Shown piece after piece: positions 7,778-15,776 of a DNA stretch of 32,057 bases (position 1 is its first letter; each line of letters starts with the position of its first letter). This DNA is from Halanaerobiales bacterium. Its GTDB lineage: Bacteria > Bacillota > Halanaerobiia > B1SED10-174. Below the pieces are notes generated by a model, which saw nothing but the letters and a program-made list of their open reading frames with translations, searched no databases and had not been told where the DNA came from. Location: contig PUNT01000084.1 in assembly GCA_003551905.1 (NCBI GenBank), forward strand, positions 1 through 32,057, given 5' to 3'. The position numbers were made by a program, and so were the translations under genes.

Positions 7778-9127
7778 CTATTCACTGTACCTGTCCACCT
7801 GAAAACGCTTGATCTTTTCCCCGGTGCCAGCTTCAATACCGGCTTTCATCCGGGCAATTGTTAACTGTTCTTCAACAGAATTGACTCCGGGGAGAGCAGG
7901 CAGGAGCACCCCTTTTCTGGCTCCTTTCTCCACTATTACCCCAAATCGTTCATGATCCAGTTCTCCCAAAGAGCTCACTTCCCGGGGAGGATGAAGTATA
8001 TCCACAGAGAACTTGAGTTCCGGCAATTCTTCCAGTCTTACCGGCGAAAAGCGGGGATCTTCAGTGGCTGATTGTATGGCATTGCTTATGATTTCCTCGG
8101 CCAGGGATGGTTTAGTAGCCATTATGGTACCTATACAACCCCGGAGTTCTCCACTTTCAGTCTTGATGGATACGAAGGAGCCAGCTGGTTCCTGCAAATA
8201 TCCTGGCAGGTTTGCATCTGGAGTTAAAAGCTTCCCCTCCTTGAGGAAGGTTTCCACTGCCTGCCGGGCCAGTTCTACTGGCTTAGAATCCTCTTGAAGA
8301 TTACCCTCCTGTATATGAAAAAGGGCCACCCCATAACCAACACCAAAAGGGCCTTCATAGGAAAGAACTCTGGGAGTAAAACCCTGACCTTCCAGGATTC
8401 CCGCCAGTATTATCAATGGCCGAAGCCCGCACTCTCCTGCTTTTTCCACCAGAGAGTCCTCAAGCTCCATTAACTCCTTGAGGTTACCTTTTTTGAGTAT
8501 TCCCATTACTCTATCATCAAATTCCTTCCCCCGGGGGCTGAAACCGGCCGGTGCGCTGGGTGTAAGGCGGTGGGAAAGATCGCCACTGGCAATTATTCCT
8601 ACCTTTTTGGGGTACTCCTCCAGCACTCTGCCCAGAAGACTACCAAAGGCAAATAACTCTTCATATTCCAGAAGGCCCATGTTAACAGGCAAAAGGGGAA
8701 CATCAAGGCCTTCTTCCTGCAAATAGTACAGGGGAACCATTACACCATGATCCAAAACCGGCTGAATCCGATATTTTCTGGCCTCCTGCTCATCCAGAAG
8801 TTTCAAAGAAAATCCTTCTTTCCTGGCTTCCTCATGGATAATTCTCACCAGCTCATCTTCCCGGGAGGCAGAAAACGTCACCTCTTCTGCCCCGAAAGAA
8901 GCCAGGGAGCCTTTCAAGCTGGAAAAATTTAAAATATTCAGGGTATCGGAAAACACCGGTCCGTGGGGGCTTATGGTAAGAATAACCTCAATTTCCTGCT
9001 TCTGGAACTCCCTGGCCATCTCTTCCATGGCTTTTCTCGTAGACTCAATTCTGTGCAGGTCTCTGCCCCCTATCTCAGGAATCAAAAGAGGCGGATGAGG
9101 GGCCAGGCCGGCAAGCGCAATTCCCAT
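7778..9127 (-). CDS. AmmeMemoRadiSam fusion: MEMO/LigB-like dioxygenase domain plus AMMECR1 domain
   Basis: The 449-residue protein joins two members of the AmmeMemoRadiSam set. Residues 1-275 are a MEMO / class III extradiol dioxygenase-like domain. Its putative metal-site histidines are seen in APHPPLL (H11), SPHGPVF (H55), DHGVMVPL (H127) and SGDLSHR (H186). Residues about 283-449 are an AMMECR1 domain with the hallmark LRGCIGT at 328-334. The two domains are separate genes in many genomes. The start ATG is preceded by AAAGGAGG. The gene lies 14 nt downstream of the secreted TPR/Ig protein and 20 nt upstream of amrS, so the three are likely co-transcribed. The domain calls are firm; the function is unknown. 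Confidence 0.92.
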   Translation of the reverse strand: MGIALAGLAPHPPLLIPEIGGRDLHRIESTRKAMEEMAREFQKQEIEVILTISPHGPVFSDTLNILNFSSLKGSLASFGAEEVTFSASREDELVRIIHEEARKEGFSLKLLDEQEARKYRIQPVLDHGVMVPLYYLQEEGLDVPLLPVNMGLLEYEELFAFGSLLGRVLEEYPKKVGIIASGDLSHRLTPSAPAGFSPRGKEFDDRVMGILKKGNLKELMELEDSLVEKAGECGLRPLIILAGILEGQGFTPRVLSYEGPFGVGYGVALFHIQEGNLQEDSKPVELARQAVETFLKEGKLLTPDANLPGYLQEPAGSFVSIKTESGELRGCIGTIMATKPSLAEEIISNAIQSATEDPRFSPVRLEELPELKFSVDILHPPREVSSLGELDHERFGVIVEKGARKGVLLPALPGVNSVEEQLTIARMKAGIEAGTGEKIKRFQVDRYSE

Positions 9128-9141
9128 TTCTCAGCCTCCTT

Positions 9142-12100
9142 TTACTTATTGATGAAATAAACCTCCATCTCCAGCACCTGAGGACGGTATACCCGTCCCC
9201 GGATACCACCACTTTCAATCAACAGCCGCAAGCGTTGAGACTCCACCTTATTAAATTTGACATTGTAGGTTATAATATCTCGCCTGATTACCTCTATGGA
9301 TCCTCCCTTGCTCCCTTTACCCTCCTGATAGTGAACCAGGTCATGCCAGCGCCCATCTTTATGGTACTGGAGATAAAATTCGGTCATGGGTGCCGTTGAA
9401 GGAACCAGAACTTTTACATTATTAAACTCTTCCTCCTTGGGGAATCTGAGCTCCAACCACTCCGGATTCTCTTTATCCGGGGTCCTGTTGGCCTGCCAGT
9501 AGGTATTGGTTTTGCCATCTATGGCCTGGGAAGGGCTGAAATCCCCTTCATCCGGCGTGTAGGTGGATGAAGCTTGAGCTCTTGTTCCCCGATTCCTCAA
9601 GGCCAGGTTTACAGGCGCCGAATCGGTGGTAACATTGAAGGGCCCCAGCTCTGAAACATTTCCTGCCCTATCTTCTGCGCTGATTTTTATGGAGTAGCGT
9701 GTTTCTGGCTTCAAGCCGCTGAAGGTAAAGCTGTGATCCTTATCCCACTTATCTACTTTTTCAGTTCTTTCCAGATCATCCCCTCTAATACTTACAGTTC
9801 CCCGGACTTCCTTGGAACTGCTCCAGATTAACTGAATGGTGTCCCAGCGAACAATCTGCCGCTCTATGGTCAATCGTGGCGCCCTGGTATCCAGAACTAT
9901 AGTATCTTTGTAGGTGGAGGAAATGTTGTAGCTTTCATCCCGGTAGCGCACATAAACAATTTTCTCTCCATCACCTGGTGTTAATTCCCAGGTAACATTT
10001 TCCCTGAAGGAACGCCAGGAGGTCCAGTCCCGGCCATCATTGCTTAGAGAGTAGAAAATGGGGCTGCCTCCTTCATCCTCTGCCCAGAGTTTAAGCTGAA
10101 CCTCTCTTTGGTTGATATAGTTCCTGCCGCCCTCAATGGTAATTCCTCCCCGGGGCGGAGTCCTGTCCCTGGGGGTCCGGAAAGAGTGACCATCAACCTC
10201 CCGAACATTACCAGCCCGGTCCTTTAAAACTAATGTAACATCATAGCGAGTCTCCGGACTAAGTTCTTCAACTTTTACCTTGTGATGTGTGGAATAGGTT
10301 TTCGTTGTCACCTTCTGCCCTCGCCCTCCCCAGGAGGGAGTAACATATACTTCTACCTGCACATCCTGATTGGCCCTGATCTCCAATGTTGCCCAGTAAG
10401 GTTGTGTTTCATAGAAGGTAAGCTCCCGGAGTTCTGGAGGTTCTCGGTCCAGAGTGACGGTACAGGAATAAACCTGAGAAATATTGCCTGCTCGATCCCG
10501 GTACTGAACCTCTATAGTTCTCCTACCATCATCACCTGCAGCCAGTGCAAAGGGAACCTCTTCTGTGTAGGTTTGCCAGTCGGTCCAGGAAGCCCGCCCT
10601 TCTCTGAGTCGGTAAGCAGAAACTCCACTCAATTCATCCCGGGCCTCCAGTTTCAGAGTAATGTCCCGGGTATTGACATACCTCCTATCATCTTTAATAG
10701 AAATACTTCCCCGGGGTGGTTCTACATCATAAACCACTTCTCCCCTGTAGTATTCCCCACCAATTTCAGGGGAAACAAAAATATGCACCCAGTGTTTCTT
10801 GGCATGATCCCCTATCTCCAGGAGACTGAGCTGGTACAGGGAACTGCGCCATTCCCATTTTAATCCTTCAATACTAACCCATATTCCGTCCTTATCCACC
10901 GGGTGAGGAAGGATCAATTCTTTCTCCCTGACAAAGAGACCTTCAGGAAAGATTTCCTGCTTTTCCAGACTGCCTGAATAAAGGTGGACAGGTTCATATC
11001 TGGCCCACATGCCTGTAAATAACCACCAGAAGTAACTTTTCTCCTGGCGAATTCTCCTGATGCCCTCAGATGGTTCATCCCGGTAGGGCAGAACCCGGGC
11101 CAGGGAATTCCAGATCCCCAGAGCCTCTTTATATTCGTCCTGGGCTTCTTTCAACCGGGCCAGAGCCATGTACATCTCCGGAGTTGGCCCCATGAGATCC
11201 ATGAGATCTCTTAAGTACTCTTCTGCCTGGAAAGGCTCTTCGTCTCCGGCCATTTTCCACTGCAAGGCATACCAGACCGGATTATCAACTTCGCCTAGCC
11301 TGTCAAGAACATCCTCAGCTTTCTGAATCTCACCACTTCGATAATAACAGTGAGCAGCATTAAGTAGCGCATCTTCTTTGCTCACTCCATCCTTTATTGA
11401 ATCTTCCCAGAGTGTAGCTGCTTCTTCTGGCTTAAGCTGTCCCAGAGTTTCCAGGTGAACCAGCCGGTAATTTAAAGGCATTTCATGAAGGTCTTTTAGT
11501 TTTTCATAACCAAGCAAGGCTGTCTGATGCTCTCCCTCCAAAGTACTGGTCAAACTCTTATACAGGATCAAAAGGCTCTGATCCTTGTCATTCTCCCGGG
11601 CATAAGCTGCATAATCAACCCCGGCTAAGAGTTCACCCTTCTCCAGGAATAATAATGCATTGGCCAGCAAAGCAGGAGCATGATTATCCTGATGCCTTAA
11701 AGCCTGACCTAAGTATTTACTTGCAGCATCTAAATTGCCCCGGGCAACCTCACCGGCTCCCAGAGTGTAATAAAGAGGAACTGGTGGTAATCCTCTATCC
11801 TGCCATTTTCGGGTCACCTTGGACAATTCCACCCAATCTCCTTCTCCAGCGAAGAGATACAACAAGGGTTCCAGGAGACCCCGATCAGTTATGCCGGCAA
11901 AAAAGGCTTTCTGAAATTCATCCAGTGCCTTTTCATCTTGTCCCAAACTGAGAAAAAGATAGCCCAGGAGCACTCTATCTTCAGGCTCAATGCTATCCTT
12001 ATTGATTATCCTCTCAACAATCTCCTCTCCCTGCTTTCTCTGCTCCTCATTCAGGGTGGGACGAGCCCACTCTATGAGATCCTGGGGTATACAGATAGTA

Positions 12101-12240
12101 TAGGGCAGGAAAGAAATAACCTGCCGGGGCCTATCCTCTCCCAGAAATTCTTCAATATCATCCCAGGCCTGAATAGCTGATGAATTAAAAAAGAAAAACA
12201 AAAACAAACCCAGAAAGAAGAGAATTATTTTAACTCTCAC
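9142..12240 (-). CDS. large secreted protein: TPR region, two Ig-like/FN3-like modules, C-terminal F5/8 type C domain
   Basis: The mature start is GTG at 12240, with AGGAGG 8 nt upstream. It gives 1032 residues beginning with a signal peptide (MRVKIILFFLGLFLFFFF then SSAIQA). The ORF track adds 22 residues ahead of this. Residues about 60-400 are alpha-helical with TPR-like repeats (for example YLFLSLGQDEKALDEFQKAFF). Two tandem modules follow. Each has an Ig-like domain beginning PPRGxIxI and ending VxYRDxxxNIS, at about 507-598 and 695-788, then an FN3-like domain containing LxPETRYxxxxxxxDRAGNV. The last 155 residues (NLALRNRGTRAQASSTYTP onward) form a discoidin-like F5/8 type C domain, often carbohydrate-binding. 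No LPXTG or SLH anchor is visible. I do not recognise a named family; an envelope or polysaccharide-binding role is inferred. Confidence 0.85.
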   Translation of the reverse strand: MRVKIILFFLGLFLFFFFNSSAIQAWDDIEEFLGEDRPRQVISFLPYTICIPQDLIEWARPTLNEEQRKQGEEIVERIINKDSIEPEDRVLLGYLFLSLGQDEKALDEFQKAFFAGITDRGLLEPLLYLFAGEGDWVELSKVTRKWQDRGLPPVPLYYTLGAGEVARGNLDAASKYLGQALRHQDNHAPALLANALLFLEKGELLAGVDYAAYARENDKDQSLLILYKSLTSTLEGEHQTALLGYEKLKDLHEMPLNYRLVHLETLGQLKPEEAATLWEDSIKDGVSKEDALLNAAHCYYRSGEIQKAEDVLDRLGEVDNPVWYALQWKMAGDEEPFQAEEYLRDLMDLMGPTPEMYMALARLKEAQDEYKEALGIWNSLARVLPYRDEPSEGIRRIRQEKSYFWWLFTGMWARYEPVHLYSGSLEKQEIFPEGLFVREKELILPHPVDKDGIWVSIEGLKWEWRSSLYQLSLLEIGDHAKKHWVHIFVSPEIGGEYYRGEVVYDVEPPRGSISIKDDRRYVNTRDITLKLEARDELSGVSAYRLREGRASWTDWQTYTEEVPFALAAGDDGRRTIEVQYRDRAGNISQVYSCTVTLDREPPELRELTFYETQPYWATLEIRANQDVQVEVYVTPSWGGRGQKVTTKTYSTHHKVKVEELSPETRYDVTLVLKDRAGNVREVDGHSFRTPRDRTPPRGGITIEGGRNYINQREVQLKLWAEDEGGSPIFYSLSNDGRDWTSWRSFRENVTWELTPGDGEKIVYVRYRDESYNISSTYKDTIVLDTRAPRLTIERQIVRWDTIQLIWSSSKEVRGTVSIRGDDLERTEKVDKWDKDHSFTFSGLKPETRYSIKISAEDRAGNVSELGPFNVTTDSAPVNLALRNRGTRAQASSTYTPDEGDFSPSQAIDGKTNTYWQANRTPDKENPEWLELRFPKEEEFNNVKVLVPSTAPMTEFYLQYHKDGRWHDLVHYQEGKGSKGGSIEVIRRDIITYNVKFNKVESQRLRLLIESGGIRGRVYRPQVLEMEVYFINK

Positions 12241-12300
12241 CGGCAATACCTCCTTTTGCCAGAAGTACTTTGACATGAGGAAAAATTCTCCTGCTGCCCT

Positions 12301-12337
12301 GGACAAATAAAAAATCCTGGCCGGCCTGACCAGGATT
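12301..12337 (-). terminator. intrinsic terminator after rpsI
   Basis: The minus strand reads AATCCTGG, a 9-nt loop, CCAGGATT, then TTTTATTTG, which is a perfect 8-bp stem followed by a T-rich tail. It begins 6 nt after the rpsI stop codon and marks the end of the rplM-rpsI transcript. Confidence 0.9.
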
Positions 12338-12343
12338 ATAAGG

Positions 12344-12733
12344 TTAACGCTTGGAAAATTGAGGTGCTTTTCTAGCTTTTTTCAGACCATATTTACGCCT
12401 TTCTTTCATGCGAGGATCCCTGGTCAAAAGCCCAGCCTTTTTCAAAGCAGGACGATAATCTGCATCTGCCTGCAGAAGAGCTCTTGCAATACCAAGGCTT
12501 ACTGCACCGGCCTGGCCAGAAACACCTCCACCGGCAACTTTTACTATGGCATCAAAGTTACCTTCAGTGCCGGTAACAACCATGGGTTGACGAACCATCT
12601 TTTCAAGAGTTTTGCGCTGAAAGTAACTCTCCAGGGGTTTTTCATTTACCATAATACTCCCTTTGCCGGGCTTAAGCTGAACCCGAGCAACAGATTCCTT
12701 GCGTCGCCCTGTGCCCAGATAGAAATTATCCAT
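12344..12733 (-). CDS. rpsI: 30S ribosomal protein S9
   Basis: S9 sits in the 30S head, and its C-terminal tail reaches the P-site tRNA. The 129 residues match the family: [17 protein letters not shown] at the N-terminus, the [20 protein letters not shown] core, and a basic tail ending in KAPQFSKR, the universal C-terminal arginine. It lies 4 nt after rplM, with GAGGGGAGG upstream inside the rplM end, and is followed by an intrinsic terminator. Confidence 0.98.
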   Translation of the reverse strand: MDNFYLGTGRRKESVARVQLKPGKGSIMVNEKPLESYFQRKTLEKMVRQPMVVTGTEGNFDAIVKVAGGGVSGQAGAVSLGIARALLQADADYRPALKKAGLLTRDPRMKERRKYGLKKARKAPQFSKR

Positions 12734-12737
12734 GCAA

Positions 12738-13187
12738 TCAGGCCTCCCCTCTCTGAATATTTAACTCCAGCACCTGGGGCTTCTGCGCCTGATGGGGGTG
12801 CTGGTCCCCCCTGTATACTTTTAGTTTTTTAAACATCTTTCTGCCCAGTTTGTTCTTGGGCAGCATCCGTCTAATTGCCAGTTCTACAACCCTCTCCGGA
12901 AATTTGTTATGCATTTCCCGGTATACTGTTTGTTTCAAACCACCAGGGTAATTACTGTGATGGTAATAAATCTTGTTATCCCATTTCTTGCCGGTGAGAA
13001 CAACTTTATCGGCATTAATAACGATGACAAAATCTCCTACATCCAGGTGGGGTGTGAATATTGGTTTGTGTTTCCCCCGCAGAACGTGGGCTACTCTGCT
13101 GGCCAGACGTCCTAGAGGAATCCCTTGAGCATCTACAACATACCAGCAGTGTTCAATATCCTCCTGTCGGGGCATGTAAGTCTTCAT
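12738..13187 (-). CDS. rplM: 50S ribosomal protein L13
   Basis: L13 is an early assembly protein of the 50S subunit that binds 23S rRNA. The 149-residue protein shows the family blocks [33 protein letters not shown] and [25 protein letters not shown] stands 8 nt before the ATG. It forms a two-gene transcript with rpsI from its own sigma-A promoter (13258-13286), and the hairpin in the 5' leader suggests the L13-type autoregulation known in Firmicutes. Confidence 0.98.
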   Translation of the reverse strand: MKTYMPRQEDIEHCWYVVDAQGIPLGRLASRVAHVLRGKHKPIFTPHLDVGDFVIVINADKVVLTGKKWDNKIYYHHSNYPGGLKQTVYREMHNKFPERVVELAIRRMLPKNKLGRKMFKKLKVYRGDQHPHQAQKPQVLELNIQRGEA

Positions 13188-13204
13188 GTTTCTGACCTCC
13201 TATC

Positions 13205-13250
13205 AGGTGCTCAGTTCCTTTTCCGGGGCAGGGGAAAGGAAAAGCACTTC
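13205..13250 (-). ncRNA. candidate L13 leader (autoregulatory stem-loop) in the rplM 5' UTR
   Basis: Between the promoter and the rplM Shine-Dalgarno the minus strand folds into a stem. GTGC (13247-13244) pairs with GCAC (13210-13207) and, inside it, TTTTCC pairs with GGAAAA around a C-rich loop. Firmicutes carry an L13 leader element at exactly this place, thought to bind L13. The call rests on position and fold, as I could not run a covariance search. Confidence 0.55.
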
Positions 13251-13257
13251 AAGCGAT

Positions 13258-13286
13258 ATTTTATTATATAAAACGGAAGTTGTCAA
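13258..13286 (-). promoter_or_regulatory. sigma-A promoter for rplM-rpsI
   Basis: The minus strand has a perfect -35 TTGACA (13286-13281), a 17-nt spacer and -10 TAAAAT (13263-13258). This places transcription start near 13250, just before the leader stem-loop of rplM. A second possible -10, TATAAT, overlaps the spacer but at 12-nt distance, so it is less likely. Confidence 0.85.
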
Positions 13287-13387
13287 GCTACTTCCAGGGG
13301 GTTCTTCTACATATCTACCTCTTTTTCCCTGGCTTCCTGCAGAGCAATACCCAGGGGGCGAAAAAAACTGAAAAGCAAATTTCCTAA

Positions 13388-14143
13388 TTAATCATAACTG
13401 CTTTCGTCGTAGTTAACTCCCATGAGCATTAGTCCCCTGGTAGGCGCTGCCGGCCCGGCTCGTCTTGTATCCCGGGCCAGAAGAATCTTTTCTATCTCCA
13501 GAAAGGCCATTTCTCCTCTTCCCACTTCCAGGAGGGTACCTGTGATGAGCCGGACCATCCGGTAAAGGAAACCATCCGCTCTAAAGTCCAAGACCACTTC
13601 ATCATCCACTCTTTCTATTTCCAGGTTCAAAAGTCTGCGGATCCTGGTCTTTGCAGTACTTCCGCTGGCACAAAAAGAAGAAAAATCATGTTCTCCCACA
13701 AGCAATTTTGCCCCTTCTTTCATGAAACCAACCTCCAGGGGTTGGGGGAAGAAATGAACAAAATCCTGGCGCAAAGGACACCGAACCCGCCGGTTTAATA
13801 TGCGATAACGGTACCATTTCTGCCGGGCATCTCGCAGAGCGTGGAAAGTTTCTCCTGCTCTTTGCAGGGAGATAATGGCCATATTTATGGGAACATTGGC
13901 ATTTATACCCATGAGAAGTTTATCCGGAGATAATTCTTTCCTTAATTTAAAACTACATACCTGACCACAGGCATGAACCCCTGCATCAGTCCTACCAGCA
14001 CCTATTACGGTGACTTCCTCACCTGTTACAGTATATATTGCATTTTCCATGTATTCCTGTACCGTATCCCGGCAGTTTTTTTGTTTCTGCCAGCCGTGAA
14101 AATGATTGCCCTTATATGCCAGTTTCCCCTGATAATTAAACAT
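13388..14143 (-). CDS. truA: tRNA pseudouridine(38-40) synthase TruA
   Basis: TruA converts uridines 38-40 of the tRNA anticodon arm to pseudouridine. The 251-residue protein has the N-terminal LAYKGNHFHGWQKQ, the catalytic aspartate in GAGRTDAGVHA (Asp53), and the later FRADGFLYRMVRLITGTLLEVGRG block. Its ATG overlaps the ecfT stop by one base (TAATG), so it is translated in the same operon. No convincing intrinsic terminator was found in the 100 nt after its stop codon. Confidence 0.96.
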   Translation of the reverse strand: MFNYQGKLAYKGNHFHGWQKQKNCRDTVQEYMENAIYTVTGEEVTVIGAGRTDAGVHACGQVCSFKLRKELSPDKLLMGINANVPINMAIISLQRAGETFHALRDARQKWYRYRILNRRVRCPLRQDFVHFFPQPLEVGFMKEGAKLLVGEHDFSSFCASGSTAKTRIRRLLNLEIERVDDEVVLDFRADGFLYRMVRLITGTLLEVGRGEMAFLEIEKILLARDTRRAGPAAPTRGLMLMGVNYDESSYD

Positions 14144-14934
14144 TATATTAGTATCACCCCTACCACCACCAGGAGGGAAATGACTAAAGCCAGCCAGTCA
14201 CTACGTTTTAATACCAGCTCTTTCATCCGGGTCCGTCCAACTCCACCACGGTAGCACCGGGCTTCTAAAGCTGCAGCCAGGTCATCAGCACGGCGAAAAG
14301 CGCTAAGGAAGAGAGGAACTAAAAGTGGTATGAGATTTTGGGCCCGGCGCAGGAGGTTCCCTGACTCAAAATCCGCTCCCCGGGCTTTCTGGGCCTTGAG
14401 TATTTTCTCTGCCTCCTCCAGCAGAGTGGGGATGAAACGAAGGGCTATTGTCATCATCATGGCCAGCTCATGGGCAGGAAACTTAACCACCTTTAAGGGG
14501 GACATGAGCGTCTCTAAACCATCTGTGAGCTGAATGGGACTGGTGGTAAGGGTTAATAGGGAGGTAAACAAAATCAATAGAGCGATCCGGGTGGCCATAA
14601 ACAAACCGGTAAAAAGCCCTCCCTCTTCTACCCTGATAAAACGCCATTCCAGCAAAACCTCTCCGCCCCTGGTGAAGAGAATGTGAATAAAGAGGGTAAA
14701 AAGAATAATGAATATGACTGGCTTTAACCCCCTGACTAAAAGTGGCAAACTCAATCGGGAAAAATAAATAAGAAACATTATATATGCTGCCATGAACAAA
14801 AATCCCCAGAATGATCCTATGAGAAAAAGCCCCACTATTAAGATCAAAGTTATAATTATCTTCATCCGGGGGTCCAGCTCATGAACAGTGGATTCCCTTG
14901 CTATATATTGACCTATGGTGATATTTTTGAACAC
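14143..14934 (-). CDS. ecfT: energy-coupling factor transporter transmembrane protein EcfT
   Basis: EcfT is the membrane scaffold that links the two EcfA ATPases to vitamin- or metal-binding S components. The 263-residue protein has several hydrophobic helices and both cytoplasmic coupling motifs, KARGADF (about 182-188) and EARCYRGG (about 221-228). The second replaces the usual Ala-Arg-Gly with Ala-Arg-Cys followed by Tyr-Arg-Gly. The start is GTG at 14934, inside the end of ecfA2 (22-nt overlap), with GGGGTGG upstream. No S-component gene is nearby, which fits a shared group II ECF module. Confidence 0.93.
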   Translation of the reverse strand: MFKNITIGQYIARESTVHELDPRMKIIITLILIVGLFLIGSFWGFLFMAAYIMFLIYFSRLSLPLLVRGLKPVIFIILFTLFIHILFTRGGEVLLEWRFIRVEEGGLFTGLFMATRIALLILFTSLLTLTTSPIQLTDGLETLMSPLKVVKFPAHELAMMMTIALRFIPTLLEEAEKILKAQKARGADFESGNLLRRAQNLIPLLVPLFLSAFRRADDLAAALEARCYRGGVGRTRMKELVLKRSDWLALVISLLVVVGVILI

Positions 14935-15776
14935 CTAAACCCACCCCAGCACTGGAGAATTTCCCGGGCCACCTCTTCCACAGTAAATAAGTCTGTACGC
15001 AGAGGATATCCCTTTTCTTTAAGCTGCCATAGCACATCAGTCAGGGGAGGGAGTTCCAGGCCTATTTCCAGCAGCTTTTCTCTGCCCTCAAATATTCGAC
15101 CGGGGGTGCCCTGCAGCACTATTTCTCCCTTATTCATGACCATCACTCTCTGTGCCCGGACCGCAGCCTCCTCCATCCGGTGGGAAATGAGGAGAACTGA
15201 TATTCCATGCTGAGAATTGAGAGCGCCAATCTGATCTAAAAGTCTCCGCCGACTCTGGGGATCCAAACCAGCGATAGGCTCGTCTAAAATGAGCAACTCC
15301 GGTTCCATGGCCAGGACGCCGGCTATGGCCACTCGCCTTTTCTGGCCACCAGAAAGACCAAAAGGAGAGCGATCTTTGAGGCTCTCATAATCCAGGTCAA
15401 CAAATTCCATGGCCCGGCGAGTTCTTCTTTTTAACTCTTCTCCCTCCAGACCCAGATTCTTAGGTCCAAAGGCAATATCCAGAAAAACTGTCTCTTCAAA
15501 GAGCTGATGCTCCGGGTACTGAAAAACCAGCCCTACCCGGCGCCGAACCTCCTTGAAGCTAATATCCTTCCCTATCTCCTGCCCATCCAGGAATACTTTT
15601 CCCTGAGTAGGTTTTAGCAACCCATTTATAGTTTGAACCAGTGTGGATTTGCCTGATCCTGTGTGCCCAACCAGTGCAGCAAATTCACCATCCCTGATGG
15701 TCATATTAACTCCCTTTAAAACTTCTTCCTCCTCCTGGAAGTATCTGAAATGAACACCTTTTATTTCAATGCGCAT
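14913..15776 (-). CDS. ecfA2: energy-coupling factor transporter ATPase EcfA2
   Basis: This is the second ATPase of the ECF module (287 residues). It shows Walker A GHTGSGKST (37-45), the Q-loop QYPEHQLFEETV, ABC signature LSGGQKRRVA (141-150), Walker B LLILDEPIAGLDP (161-173) and the H-loop LISHRMEE. The QYPEHQLFEETV form of the Q-loop and gene order identify it as EcfA2. It overlaps ecfA1 by 16 nt and ecfT by 22 nt, so the three proteins are translated together. Confidence 0.95.
   Translation of the reverse strand: MRIEIKGVHFRYFQEEEEVLKGVNMTIRDGEFAALVGHTGSGKSTLVQTINGLLKPTQGKVFLDGQEIGKDISFKEVRRRVGLVFQYPEHQLFEETVFLDIAFGPKNLGLEGEELKRRTRRAMEFVDLDYESLKDRSPFGLSGGQKRRVAIAGVLAMEPELLILDEPIAGLDPQSRRRLLDQIGALNSQHGISVLLISHRMEEAAVRAQRVMVMNKGEIVLQGTPGRIFEGREKLLEIGLELPPLTDVLWQLKEKGYPLRTDLFTVEEVAREILQCWGGFRCSKISP

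Noticed and set aside
10282-10863. 193-codon plus-strand ORF inside the large secreted protein gene
   Set aside because: Antisense shadow; the minus-strand frame carries clear repeated domains.
13327-13356. CCCTGG / CCAGGG inverted repeat after truA as a terminator
   Set aside because: The loop is 18 nt and neither strand has a T-tract after the stem; the T-run on the minus strand comes before the hairpin. No other clear signal was found in the rest of the 200-nt gap apart from the rplM promoter and leader.
13186-13371. 61-codon plus-strand ORF in the rplM-truA gap
   Set aside because: It overlaps the rplM promoter and leader on the other strand and shows no motif.
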